A stretch of 64,000 nucleotides of DNA from Pelmatolapia mariae (lineage: Eukaryota > Chordata > Actinopteri > Cichliformes > Cichlidae). The translations under genes and the position numbers were made by a program. The stretch lies in contig NC_086242.1 of assembly GCF_036321145.2 (NCBI RefSeq), forward strand, positions 6,428,501 to 6,492,500, read 5' to 3'. The notes below the pieces were generated by a model. The model worked only from the letters and a program-made list of their open reading frames with translations, searched no databases and was not told the DNA's origin. Shown here piece by piece: positions 49,642 to 62,037 of this stretch; positions within the stretch are counted from its first letter, which is position 1, and the number at the start of each line of letters is the position of its first letter.

Positions 49642-51132
49642 GAGTCAGTGTCTGCGCAAATAACCCAGCATGCTATTTATGCGTCATGTCATGTAAACAC
49701 AGTGTTTCTGAGTATGACTGGTCAACCCTTTATTGTGTGTGTGAGCGTGAATAACTGCCTTTTCCCGTTGTACCATTCAACAGCCTCGTTTCCTCTTTAT
49801 GTCCCACAGAGCAGAGAGGAGAGACCTGTTGCTGATGGACTACTGTAGCTTTTTTCTCATCATCTGACAGAGGGGAGAGATTTTTTTTATTATTATTATT
49901 ATTTTATTTTTTTAAAGCAACCTTTTCCTGCAGAAGAGAGGAGGGAGAGGCTGCACAAGCACTGAACATGTACACTATCAAGTTTTGGCACTCATATTAA
50001 TTAATTTGCCTCAGAAGCAGCAGACAATGTAGCATTGTGCAAATTGATTTTTGCTCATTTGTTTTGTATCTACTACCTATGTTTCAGATGTAGCACATAA
50101 AAAAGCATATTATGCTTTTCATACTTTTTTTTGTTAATTGTGTTTTAAGTGTAAGTGTGTGAATTTGACATGGGAAGTTGCAGTGCAATTTCCAACAGAG
50201 AAATATTATTTTTGTTATAGTGGTCATTTTTTAAAAATCATTATTCAGGTAATTGAAAAAAAGAAAAATAAATAAATGCAGATTTTTTTTTTTAAAGTCA
50301 GGGTTATGTGGAAACAAAATGTCTTCACTTTTTCTATGGCTTTATTCTCCCAGTGTTAAATATCTTTATTTTGAAGGTCCAGATGGCCACACTGTAAGTT
50401 GAAGGTCCATCTAACTGGGAATAGCCATGACAGATAAAGTTTACACACAGATCATGTCTCCCTGTTTCCCAGTTTTATGTCATTATTTTATTATAATAAT
50501 TTTTTTAAGGATGGGGGAGGCCCAAAGTTTGTGCCTTTTAAGAAAAAGAAATTCTCTGGGTGAGGGGTGGGAGGGGAGGATGGCTAAACTGCTGAGCAAT
50601 ATCCAACCAAATTTTTTTTAACAGTATTTGCTAATAATCCTAAGATTTAGCTTTTATTTTGAAATTAGGTAAGTTCATATTCTATTTACTTTTAGGCCAC
50701 ATATCCTTCCCCTTAGTAAGTAATGCATGTTGTCCAGGTCAACATAGATAAACTATGTTTAAAAAAATCACTGGGCCTTTTTCTTTTATGCAAATATGTG
50801 AATCAAAGATTTGTCTTTGTGGTGTGGAATTCATGTGGAACATGCAATTGCACTATTCATTTCTCATTTTAAGTGAGGGCAGAAAAACAAAGTGACACCA
50901 CCTCACTCGGTGTAAAACTTTGAAGTGTACCTGTGTGCCTCATTTTTTTTTCTGTCTTTCTTTCTTTTTTTTGAAAAACACTGAAAAATTATACTAACTT
51001 ATTTATGTTGAGCTTTTTTTTTCTTTTTCTATCTTTTTTTTCGTGGATGTATGTATAGCTTCCCAAAGCATAATTTTTTGCATTTTTTGTAAATATATAT
51101 TTTCATTATTGTTTTTAAGATAAATAAATAAA
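49642..51132 (+). other. 3' untranslated region of the Kip gene
   Basis: A T-rich, AT-rich stretch with no coding content runs to overlapping AATAAA signals at 51123-51132. An earlier AATAAA is at 50268-50273. A possible last-exon acceptor is at 49809. A 3' UTR of up to 1.5 kb is typical of cell-cycle inhibitor messages. Confidence 0.45.
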
Positions 51133-52280
51133 ATAGCAAAACTGAGCCTAATAATTGATTTTATACCCTGTGCTTGTGTTTTTTCCCCCCTATTTTCTTT
51201 AAAATGCAGCTTGATTAATTAAAAGAGCATCGCTTGTATACTAGAAACAAAAGCCGCTCCACCCTTCACAAACACCCTAAGTTTAGTGATCCGCCCATGT
51301 AAACTACAAGACTGATCATAGTAATTATCAAGTCTTAGGCAAAGACCTGGGGTATTACCACATTGGAGAATAATTGTTCCTTTCAGCATGTGGAATGACA
51401 AAGCAGCTCTAGCTACACAATAAGAAACAGTCAAATCACTCAGTGAAGAAGTATTTGTCACACTTTTTTAAGACACTTTACTATTAAATAATGTGCAAAA
51501 TGAACTCTGCTTCCTATGAAGCTACTGCTCAGTAATCTTATATATCTTGTATGCTGCAGGACTAAATCCCTTATGCCGCAGCAGAGTGCAGACTGCGACT
51601 GTGCTCGAGCTTTTTCAGCTAAGCTCTGCCTCTAAAGTTGAAAACAACAAGGGTATGTCCTGAGGAAAAGAGAGGGAGAGAGAGAGAAAAAAAGTTTTTT
51701 TTTGTAGTTATTGCCCTTCCCTGTCTCCAATCACAGCAGAGAGAAGAAAAGCAGACCACTTAGAAGCCAGCCAGTCAGATAGCTGTGGGAGGGAGCTTGG
51801 GACAGAACAGGCTATTCCTTTCATAAGACACACACCACCCAATTAGTTTCATTGGCTGACTCTTTCCCGTTGATACCAGTGTCTAGGAGTCAAACAGAGT
51901 TAGTGAGCGAGACAGCTTTCCCTATGATATACTGGCTGTGAGTGTCTGCAGTCATTTTGAGCTAGCTCATGCCCCTTCTGTTAACTTTTACAGAATTGTA
52001 AAAAAAAAAAAAAATTCATATGCTTTTAACCATAAGTGTCAATTTGCACTACAATAATAAATTGCATCAGCATTAACCTGACATTTATCCACTCAGGGGA
52101 AGTTTTCAATTGTGTTTCCTCTGGTTCGGTGTATTTTATGTGTATATTATCTATTAACTGTTTAATAAGCTCTTAATACTTCTGCCATAATCGCTCACTT
52201 TGAAGAACAGCCTTTTTCGTTTCCTGAAAGTAGGTTTTGTGCTGCTTACGAACTTATTTTTCACCCGTTTAAACCCAAAC
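51133..52280. other. Intergenic stretch, possible regulatory part
   Basis: No gene was recognised. The part at 51590-51960 is compositionally balanced and non-repetitive (CCAAT-like words, GGGAGGGAGC) compared with the AT-rich flanks, so it could be a conserved element. Conservation cannot be judged from here. Confidence 0.35.
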
Positions 52281-52282
52281 TA

Positions 52283-53306
52283 CAGTCATGTTAAAAAAGG
52301 GAAGTTTTCACAGGAGTGTGTGAAACATTAAATAAGCCCCCTGATTCAGCAGCTTGTAGAACCAACTTTAGCCACAATAACTTTAAGTCATTGCTTTCTG
52401 CACGACTTTATCAGTCTTTATCAGTGGAGGATTTCTGTCCCGCTTTGCTTCAGTTCACTGAGGTTTGTGGGTATTCGTTTATGCACATCTTTCTTAAGAT
52501 CCTGCCACAGTATTTGAATCAGGTTTGAGGTCTGGGCTTTGACTGGGACACCTTGATTTTTCTTTCTTTTTCAGCCATTCTGTAGTAGAATTCCTGCCGT
52601 GCTTAGAATCATTGTCCTGTTGCATGATGCAGTTTCAGCCAAGCTTTAGCTGTTAGACATATGGCCTCACATTTGACTCTAGAATACTCACACTGGTAAT
52701 ACAGAAGAGTTCATGGTCAATTCAGTGACTGCAAGGTTATCAGGTTCTGTGGCTGCAAAATAAGCCAAAATCCCCACCGTGCTTGACAGTTGGTATGAAG
52801 TGTTTGTGCTGACAAGCTGTGTTTGTGTTTTTGACAAACGTGATGCTGTGCATGATGGCCAAACATCTCCACTTTGGTCTCCTCTGTCCAAAGGACATTG
52901 TTCCAGAAGACTTGTGGTTTGCTCAGGTGCAACTGTGCAAACCTGCCATGTTCTTTTTAGAGAGAGGTCTTTTTTTTCTAATCGTGCTGTCATGACCTTT
53001 AACATTTAACATGCTTACTGAGGTGTGCAGAGTCTGAGATCAAGCTCTTTGCTGTTTAGGAATTTGTCTGAGCATGGTCTGACCCAAGGGTGTATTTGCT
53101 GGGAAGACTGTGGCATTGTATTAACACACACCTGAATGCTCCAAAACACCACAAAGCCGAAACCTCTGCTTTTTAGAAAGGTGGTAACACTTGCTGATGA
53201 TCTATTAGTATCAATCAAGGTTGTCTGACTGGCAGCTCATGGCTGCTAGTTATCCTCTTAATCGCTACAGAAGCACTAAGGGTGTACTTAAGTTTTCACA
53301 GGACTG
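52283..53306 (-). mobile_element. Decayed Tc1/mariner-type transposon
   Basis: Imperfect inverted ends (CAGTCATGTTAAAAAAGG on the left; CAGTCCTGTGAAAACTTAAG read inward from the right) are flanked by TA on the left and a mutated CA on the right. On the minus strand the interior encodes shattered pieces of a Tc1 transposase: a stretch like FWNNVLWTEETKVEMFGHHA, then the FAATEPDNLAV-like and TMNSSV pieces in other frames. Stops, frameshifts and internal loss (about 1.0 kb, against about 1.5 kb for intact relatives) make it dead. The frames at 52688-53005 and 52717-52932 are these pieces. Confidence 0.85.
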
Positions 53307-53308
53307 CA

Positions 53309-56300
53309 AAGAGTCCTATAAGACTTTTGTTTCCCATATTACTGTAACGTCACTCGTGGAAACATGCAGACCGTGCAAACCAAAGAGTAAAACCAAAGCC
53401 TTTCCAGTCAGTATTTATACAAAGATTATCACATACAGAGTGCACAAATTAACAAATCATTACCCTCTTTTGTCCAGCTAAGTCTAGCTGAGCTAAATTC
53501 TGTTCAATGAGACACTGACCAATGAAGGAGACAGAGGTTCAAAAAACACAAAGACAAGCAAAGGCTAAGCGTGACCTCTACTATAGTTAGCTACCATAGA
53601 GGGGTAACGTCACGACCTCTGCTGTGTTTTCATTGGTGTTATTATCACAAACATAATATGTTTGCAGTAAGTGATATTTCTAAATGGAGCACAGCACCTA
53701 TTGTGACCATAAAAGACCAGCTTCTCAGATTCACATATGGCTGTCTGAACCTAATGAGAACCAGAAACTATAAATGGTTAATGTTATATTTGCATGCTGT
53801 CAACTTCCTGGCCAGCAGTGGCAGCAAATGTTAAGCATATAGTCATATCAACACAGTCAGAGCTCAGTAGATGTTACTGAAGACAGAAGTGTGGAAGTCA
53901 CATTAAGATGTTAAGTCTGAAGAACAAACAATTAAATGGAAATGGATCTTTCAACAGGATGATCACCCTAGAGCACAAGTAAATTTGCTATATGGATCCA
54001 CAAGAAGAACTATTTCAACAAACCTTGTGGTGCCAGGGGATCGACTTACTTTTTCCACATGCTCTTTGTTTTTCACATGACTTTATCTCTAAAATTTACT
54101 TTTGCAAGATTAGACCTCTTAGAAATTAGATGTTCCTCACTTGGCTATTAGTTTTGTTGCAGTGGAAGATTAAGAGGTGTAGGATCTAACATCAAATCTG
54201 CTATCTGCATCTTTACTTGCATCAACCCTGATTGGATAGACAAACCATGCTTTATAAGCTCTTCCAAACACAAAGGAGCTCGTTTCCTTTTCTTGCTTTA
54301 GTCACAACATTTCCCAACATTATTCCAAGTCCCTGAACACAACTTTTGATCTTTCTCCTTCTCGTGTAGTGATTTATATCCGTCTACAATGTGCGTTTAG
54401 AGGGGTGATGGTGGTACCTTTCATGCCAAAGACCTAAGTTTTAGTCAAACAAGTTGCATGCTCACCCATCATTTGTACCTTTTATAAATACAATATTAGG
54501 TTTAGGCATTGAAAACAACTGGGTTAGCTGTGAGGCTCAGCTTTCAGTTTAACTTTTTGAATAGGCTGGGTCTCAGGAGAATAAATTCACAACTAGTCGC
54601 CAGCCAGTCAGGGAGTGCATATTTTCCCCTAATGGTTTCCAATGATCTAGGCCTACATGACTGGGGCTTTAATTCAATAATGTTCAATTTTATTTAAATA
54701 GTGCCAAATCACAACAACAGTCACCTCAAGACGTAGTAGATAAAGACCCTACAATAACACAGAGAGAACCCCAACAATCACACAACACTCTTAGCAAGCA
54801 CTTGGCAACAGGGGAACGGAAAAACTCCCTTTTAACAGGAGGAAACCTCTGGCAGAACTAGGGTCAGGGAAGGGCAGCCATCTACCGCAACCAGTTAGGG
54901 GTGAGTGCAGGGAGATAGGACAAAAAATACAGAGATTAATAACAACAAATGATTAGAAGCAAGGTGGAGCCAGTGAAGAAAAGCCAGTACAGGACAAATG
55001 TGCTCTCTCTTTGTATTCCCTGTCAATATTCCTGCTGCAATCGATTTCACAGCAACCTCATGCAAATACTTAGCAAACATTCAGGAAATCCACATTTTTC
55101 CCTCACCTTTCCCGGTGGTTGCCAGGCAGTCACCGATTGCTCCAAGGCCTTTAAAGTGCAGTAAGCTGCTCTATTTAGCACTGTTAGTCCCGCTGTAAGC
55201 CTCCTTTAACCCTCTGATTTGTAAATAAGCATTTTTTCATGGGTTTCAATTTCAAGCTCACAGTTTAACAAATAAAACATCAACCACTGTGAAGCATTGT
55301 ACAGAGCTGTACTTGGCATGACCTCAAAACCACACTGGAGGGTAAGCTTGTCTGTGAGTCTCTGTGTTAACCCACACTGACCTTTTATAATCAATACACT
55401 CCAGCCGGGGTGGTGAAAAAGATACCCACATGCACACAAAGTTAAAGCCTTGACTTTTAACAGTCTCTTATACCCTTCAAGATGTATGAAGAGTTTAATG
55501 AGTCCCAGTACATACCGGGTTCACCGTGAGCAGTCCTGCATTTGCTTCTAAGTCAGGAAAATACTACCATACTCCCAATGTTAAATTTTAGCAGGCCCCT
55601 TATTATTGCTGCAGATAACGAGAGGAGAAATGGGTCATAAAAGTCTGACATCTTTGGAGCTGACGCTATTAGGAGATATTCAGCAGAGGCCCTACAAAAG
55701 TATGAGCTCATAGCTTGGCAAACTCCACTGGGGAATGGAGGTGTGTGTGTGTTTTGAACAGTCTTGTCTTGTTTTAATCTAGAAATACAACTTCCCCCAT
55801 CTGTTTCATATTATTAATTTGTCAATTTTTTAAAACCTCAGGGTTTTTTTTGTTTTTTTACAAGGGCAGAGCTGCGTCACTTCCCCGTTGTGTTATGGTC
55901 CATGCTATTGGCAGCGGTGAGATCAGGAGAGATAAAGTAGAGATAGACGGGAAGAAAGAAGAGAAGGCAGAAAGAAAGGGAAAAAATGAGGGAAAGAATG
56001 GGTAGTTAAAGAGAGGGAAGCAAAGATGGGGTCTTTGGCTGTGTCTTGCTACATCCTGGCCAAATCACGTCCAGTGCAGGATGTAAACAAACTAATCTGC
56101 CAATGCGAAGTCTTTACACATTTGGGTTTTTTCTGGGCTCTGTGACTCATACAGCCTGACTGCCCTGCCTTCTACAGTCCTGGAGTGTTTAGTTTGCCTT
56201 GCAGCAGGGGTCACCAAGACTATGCAGGCCTGCTGTGTTCCTTAAATATGCATACAAATAGTCTTCAATGAAGTGGATAGAAAAAAAGTTATGGATTTCC

Positions 56301-57593
56301 AAAACTAAAGCTCCTGGTTTCTATGCAAAGACAGGAAAGCTTTTAAATGTATTGTCCTCGAGATTTCAGTCCTGCTTGATTTGTTACCATAGCAAAGACT
56401 GTTTGCACTGTAGACAATGTGCAGCAAATACGCTAATTTTGATATAAACACAGATACAAACTCCTCACCTTTCTGTAAAATTTGCTGTTTTGAGATCGGA
56501 TTATGTCACCTATGAGACATTCATTCCATCTGTATTCTGCAAAGCCCTTCTCCTCTGCTTCTGACTGGCTCTCACCATAACATTCCCATCACATTCCTTC
56601 ACTGTCACCATATGGTGGATTTTTGTAAAATTCTTGTGGGGTAAAAATCTGATTCAGAAAATTGGTATTTTAGCTCTATATGTAGGTGATTTAGCTGGGT
56701 AGGTAGTTTTATAAGAGGGAAAAGGATAACAGAAAAAAAGACAGTGTGTCTTTCTGTGCTTCTTTTGTCAGCTTCTCCTCTTGTTAGTGTTGTTTAATTT
56801 TAAACATATATAGTATGAAAGATGGCTGTAGCCACCAAGATGCCACCCTTTGGTTTGTAAAGTCTGGTGTGATGCCTTGATGCTCATCAGGTATACACAT
56901 TTTAATCACAAGTCATTAGCCAATGAGACTACCCTGGAAATTTTTCTAAAATCCAAAAAAGTAAAACTTGTGCTTTTTGAAATATGTTGGCTGCAGTCAG
57001 GTGACACAGCTTTTATTTTAAACATGAGCCTTCTCCATTTTCAGTTTGCGTCGCAAGTTGTAGTACCAATCGGCTAGTAGTTAGCAAGTATTTGCATTCA
57101 AAAGTGAATACTACAGGCAGCCGTGGCATTCTCCTAGCAACCACTGCTAACGAATGAAAAAACAGACACGTTTCCCAAGCAAACGGTAATCGTATCACAT
57201 GCAATATAGACAGCAACTCAAGCAATGTGTGCACAATATCATGTGAGATACCTCAACAGGACTAGGAGTCTTCTTGGAGCCACAACTATTACCATCTGAT
57301 GGCCTTTAGACAGATTGCAAGAGTAAGGTACACATTTTGTACCTTGTGTGGGCGGTGAAGCAAGCAAACACATGCCCACACACAATGAAAACAGAGAGCA
57401 GAGGAGAGAAACCAGCAGAGCTAGTGAATATACACTTACTACCAATGTACTTCATACTTGTTACAAAGTTCTTTCTGCTTTTGTCACGCTTTTCCTATGT
57501 ATGCACTTTTTTTTGTTTTAGCACTTACCGCTGGATTAACTGTGTATCACTCTAGAAGGTAGCATGGTAAAGTGCAGATGTTAGCTTGAGGAA
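53309..57593. other. Repeat-rich intergenic stretch, no gene
   Basis: No coding gene was recognised. A fragment at about 53945-54080 (CAACAGGATGATCACCCTAG, then GTGCCAGGGG and CTTACTTTTTCCACATG) looks like the tail of another transposon. A retroelement-like copy lies at 54671-54930. The part at 57095-57180 shares words with 62650-62760 and belongs to an unassigned repeat family. Confidence 0.5.
54671..54930. repeat. Interspersed retroelement-like repeat, copy 2
   Basis: The same family as at 45016-45262. It shares GTGCCAAATCACAACAACAG, CACTTGGCAACAGG and AAAAACTCCCTTTTAACAGG. It is more diverged than copy 1 and has small internal deletions. Confidence 0.7.
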
Positions 57594-57853
57594 ATTCCAT
57601 CCTCCAAGATTCATTATAATTATAAACACAAAAACAATGAGCCAAGCATGCACACAGTGAGCAAGATAACATCCCTTCCAAAGAGGACAAACTGAGTGTG
57701 TGTGATTTGACTTTGGATAAAAGGGCCTTAACTTACTAACAAATCACCCAATCCAGCGAGGGGAACAAACACAAATACTGACACTGTAACAAAGGACAAC
57801 TTGAAAAAAAGGAGTCAACATGGAGGTGCCAAAAAATTTCCTCTGAGGTACGT
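57594..57853. repeat. Duplicated repeat unit, copy A, first part
   Basis: It matches 62038-62284 closely: ATTCCATCCTCCAAGATTCA, then GAGCAAGATAACATCCCTTC, AATCACCCAATCCAGC and ACACTGTAACAAAGGACA. In copy A the match stops here and resumes at 60451, while in copy B the two halves are only a few bases apart. Confidence 0.8.
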
Positions 57854-58371
57854 GTTGCACACTTGGAAAAATGACACTTCCAGGCGTGCATGAGATCAGA
57901 ATCATTCTCTTTACTTGCTCATTTGCAACTGCAAAACACAAGCACTTCAGTTTAGCGTAGCTGAACTTTGCAGGCTGGCTGTGCAGTAAAACAGAATAAC
58001 ATTTCAACTACTGAACATGTGCTAACAAAGTACTCATTTACTCAGTATTTTCATACCAATGTTCATATTACAATATTCTGCACACCCGCATGCTCATCCA
58101 ACTAGTAATGTAGCAACTGGAGACTACTCTCTCGATCTTCTTATTAACCATTTGCGACATGATATCCAGTTTCACACAAGTTCAGGTACATCGTGTAAAT
58201 CACAAACTCCGACATTAGCATTGTGTTACATTAATGACAGTACCTTACTCTAATACATTTCTTACGTCAACATCATTCTGTTTATACATCATCACATCAC
58301 TTGTCCTCACCTGCAAATACAAAACACAAGCGCTTCAGTTTAGCGTAACTACACTCTGCAGGCTGTCTGTG

Positions 58372-59119
58372 CAGTGTTGCCAACTCTTCAGTAAGGAAAA
58401 TCGCTATTGGTTGTCCTAAAAGTCGCTAGAAGTCACTAAATGACGTCATCACATAATTTGCATAATTGGTCATGCTAATGTAATTGTAACCTACGTTGTT
58501 GGAGAGAGAAATAACATCGTGGAAGAGACATAAAGTGAGTAAAAAAAAACGTCCTACATGCATTTAGAGTTTATTTAGAACTACAAATTAAATTTCTTTT
58601 AGCAATTATTGTTTTTTTAATGTCACAATTCCAACCCTGCTCCTTTACCCGGGCTTGGACCGGAAAAAGTGACCCGAAATAGGCACTCTGGTGGAGTTAC
58701 TTTGTGTGTGTGTGTTTATAAGTAGTTTTAAACCTTGTGATCCACAAAACAGCATAAGAGTAAAAGAAGAACTGACTGCGTTACAGTCAGTGCGGGAACA
58801 GCGGCTTCGCTCATGCGTGATTCATTTGCAGTTTGGACGCATAGGTGTGAACATCTCCTGCCCTGATAGCAGCTGGGGGAGGACTATCCTCCACCCGTGA
58901 GCGCTTTGGAACGGGCGAGGTGCCCATGGCAGCACCCGCTGCTTGTTGAGAGTAAGAGCGATACGCGCTTTCACGTCAAGTAGTCGTCATAAATAAGTCT
59001 CCAATAACACCAGAAAAAGTCGCCAGATTTGTCGCTAGTCGCTTTTTAGAAAAAAAGTCGCTAAGGGGGTCTGAAAACTCGCTAAATATAGCGACAAAGT
59101 CGCTAAGTTGGCAACACTG
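58372..59119. mobile_element. Non-autonomous hAT-type transposon, 748 bp
   Basis: Perfect 13-base terminal inverted repeats (CAGTGTTGCCAAC and GTTGGCAACACTG) are flanked by a perfect 8-base duplication TGTCTGTG at 58364-58371 and 59120-59127. Subterminal TCGCTA words recur on both sides. No transposase is encoded, and the internal 69-codon frame at 58691-58900 has no domain. Clean ends and duplication suggest a fairly recent insertion. Confidence 0.92.
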
Positions 59120-59360
59120 TGTCTGTGCAGTAAAGCCCACAGGACCCCAAAGCTGCCCGATTCAGTGCCTGCATGAGCGTAACCCATGGGAATCATCATT
59201 GACCAAAATATTTTAGCTGGATTGCCAGTGAGAACAGTATGTGTCAGAAATACAGTAATAAAGAACTGAATGCATAACGTAACAATGATAAGTACACCAA
59301 ACACATAAAATTATGGAGGGGGGTTCAGTTATCTATTACAATACATTCATATGTGTCCAC

Positions 59361-60384
59361 TAGGGGTGCAACAATACTCGTATCGATATTGAACCGTTCG
59401 ATACAGTACTTTCGGTTCGGTACGCATATGTATCGAACAATACAAAATTTTTAATTAATTTTATCAACTTTTCTTCTGACGATGCTGTCTGTGTTGACCG
59501 CTCAGTGAATCTGCGTTCGACTACTCCGCCTAGGCTGCACTGTCGAGCACAGATCCACTGAGCGCAGCGCAAGCTAGCGAGACAGAAGTTCAGCTCGTTG
59601 CAACATGGCAAATTGAACCTCCCCCTCCCTCATTCAGATCTGGCGTTTGGAACTATTTTGGTCTTCATGTGACGTATGACCCTGAAGGTAAGCGTATCAT
59701 GGACAAAAGTAAAACAGTATGTCAGATGTGCCACGCAATGCTCAATTACATTGGTGGGAACTAGTGCTTAGCGCAGTTAGCTTGTTAACGTGTTGATGCC
59801 GTCCAGCCCCACGCACGGGGCGATCCGCGGTAGCTCGTTAACGGAGATTTGCCGCGTTGTGGCGTTAATGTCATTTCAACGAGATTAACGCGGACAGCAC
59901 TAGTGGGAACACAACGAATATGACTGCACATTTACTCCGACATCATCCTAGTGCAAAGACAAGTGGAAGCAGACAAAAACAACAAGCACGCATGCTACAA
60001 ACTTTACCCGAGTCATTTAGACAGCCGTTAGCACATGATTCTCCTTATGGGGACCTGATATGTTTAATATGCTGCTGAGAGTATACCCCAGAAGAAGCGT
60101 ATAGTATAGCTTTTATTTTGGAAAGAGCCATTTCTCTGTAATAAACTCTTTTTCCAAAGATGAGTGATTTCTCGATCAGATAGATTTATTTTTTATTACT
60201 TTGTTGTTTCAGCAACATTAAATTTAAAAACTGTACTTTTGAGTTAAAATATAAATTTATAATTTTAATAAATGAAAAATTAAAAAGGCATGAACATTTT
60301 TTTTGTATCGAAAAAATATCGAACCGTGACACCAAAGTATCGAATCGAACCGAACCGTGAATTTTGTGTATCGTTGCACCCCTA
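59361..60384 (+). mobile_element. Internally deleted hAT transposon with a BED-finger remnant
   Basis: Perfect 12-base inverted ends (TAGGGGTGCAAC and GTTGCACCCCTA) sit within longer imperfect inverted repeats rich in TATCGAACCG words, with an 8-base duplication GTGTCCAC at 59353-59360 and 60385-60392. On the + strand at about 59640-59760 a frame reads VWNYFGLHV, then VCQMCHAMLNY. This is the first half of a BED-type zinc finger as found at the start of hAT transposases. Its His half (AHLLRHHP) follows only after a second transposon that interrupts it. The catalytic part is missing. Confidence 0.92.
59762..59902. mobile_element. 141-bp hAT-type MITE nested in the hAT element
   Basis: The ends are TAGTGCT and AGCACTA. 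The 8-base duplication GTGGGAAC at 59754-59761 and 59903-59910 lies inside the zinc-finger frame of the host transposon. The interior is rich in GTTAACG/CGTTAA words. The insertion splits the Cys pair of the BED finger from its His pair, so the host frame was disrupted by this event. Too short to encode protein. Confidence 0.9.
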
Positions 60385-60450
60385 GTGTCCACCCATGAAA
60401 TGAGTCCCATATATGTTCCACTGGGTCAGCCCCCAAAGATGCAAAGGTGG

Positions 60451-60678
60451 GTGTAGCTTCCAGCGCTAAAAAGTGAAGTAAAGCCAATGTACAGTACCTT
60501 AAGCCTGCATTCTTTTATAAACCACCAGAGAACAATTCATGGTCCCGCAAAAAACTTGAGGACTAACTGTGTAACGTCAAGTAAATAAGACCCTGGTCAC
60601 ACAGGCCTAGAGACCGGTATGGCAACCACCTGTCATATGAGAAAAATGTGAGTATTTCCTGAACGGTTGCAATGGGTT
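60451..60678. repeat. Duplicated repeat unit, copy A, second part
   Basis: It matches 62291-62512: GTGTAGCTTCCAGC, CCAATGTACAGTACCTTAA, TTTTATAAACCACCAGAGAA and CCTAGAGACCGGTATGGCAA. It follows the 59361-60384 transposon by about 65 bases. Confidence 0.8.
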
Positions 60679-62037
60679 TTTCACCGTTATTAGTAAAGTT
60701 AAGTGCAGACAGGGAAGCAGGAAAAGACACACAGCAAAGGGCCTTGGGTTGACAACAAACTCAGGCTGCTGTATGTGGTCTCCTGCTCAACCCGTGAGCT
60801 TAACTGATGCCTCCCACTCCCACAAACTGTATCTAGTTACGCGTTGGGAATGATAAAGCTCTGGTTAAACAAACACTCACTGAATATGCACTGCAAGGTT
60901 CTCATATTTCCTTATGTGCTCCCAAACCGGTGTTGTTGTTGTTTTATTTATCCGAGTCGTAGATGATTTATTTTTTATTTTAAAAGGTAATAGTAGTAGG
61001 AAATGCTACTCCTTCATATCATCCTAAATTAAAAGAATAATGATTGGATATAATATTAATCTGCTATTTTATGCATTTTGCCATATTTGAGTGTGGCATT
61101 AAAACATTATTGTTATTACATTATTGCATTATTATTTTGATTTAGCATGGCAAAGTAATAAAACTGAAAGCATATGGCTTTGGGTTTACATTAATTTAAT
61201 TTAAAATTAAAACCTTTTAAATGGATAAAAATAATAAAAATCATTAGTGATAGTCACGCACACTCACGTTGACACAGTCACACCCCATCAAGGCCTCATC
61301 AACGCTTCAGCTTTGAACTCTTCCCTCTGACCCTGAGGGTTCAGTGACATGACACATCTCTGAGAGAAAGAACAAAAGAGCAGTGGGTTAGTTGAAATAA
61401 GGCAAGCGTCAAATGCAGCGATAACTCGTGCTCGGACGGATCAGGTGATGGCATGCAAAGCTCATTATGTGTGTGAGTTTCCAAATATACAAGCATAGTA
61501 ATATCAATCTGCTAAGGATTTGTCCTAAAAGTCATAGCAGTTCAGCAGCAGTCACTTTTTGTTTAATCACTGAAGGTTTATGTGACTGTGCATGTGTGTT
61601 TTCACAATGTTTTGAGCAACTCTATAGATTGATTAATGTGAGTGTTTGTGACACGTGCACTGACTGCCTGCTGCTTAATTTTTGACTTGTGTAGTGATGC
61701 ATTACAAGAGCTTTTCTGTGCTGCTGGGGTAAATTTGTGGATGATTCTGTCAGCATGACACCTAAACAACAGAGTGTTTGCAACTAGCAGAAAACAAATG
61801 TTAAAAGAAAACTGAACTGATAAGGTTTTTAGCAGTGAGTAATGTTTGACCTGAGGACAGACGTATCAGCACTTACAGGTCAAACTGAGTTCACATCAAA
61901 CTCCTCTAATTTGTCTGATTGGTGCTGTGATTGGGTGAGTTTGAGTCATAACCCACTTAGAGGGCAAATATTAACATTTTTTTTAGATCTTTCTTATTGC
62001 ATCTGTTGCAGTTGCTGCTGCTGGTGAGTTCAAGGAC
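60679..62037. other. Intergenic stretch, nothing recognised
   Basis: AT-rich DNA with short frames only. No domain, RNA gene or element end was recognised. Confidence 0.55.

Noticed and set aside
52688..53005. Minus-strand frames of 71-105 codons as a gene
   Set aside because: They are broken pieces of a Tc1-type transposase inside a decayed element.
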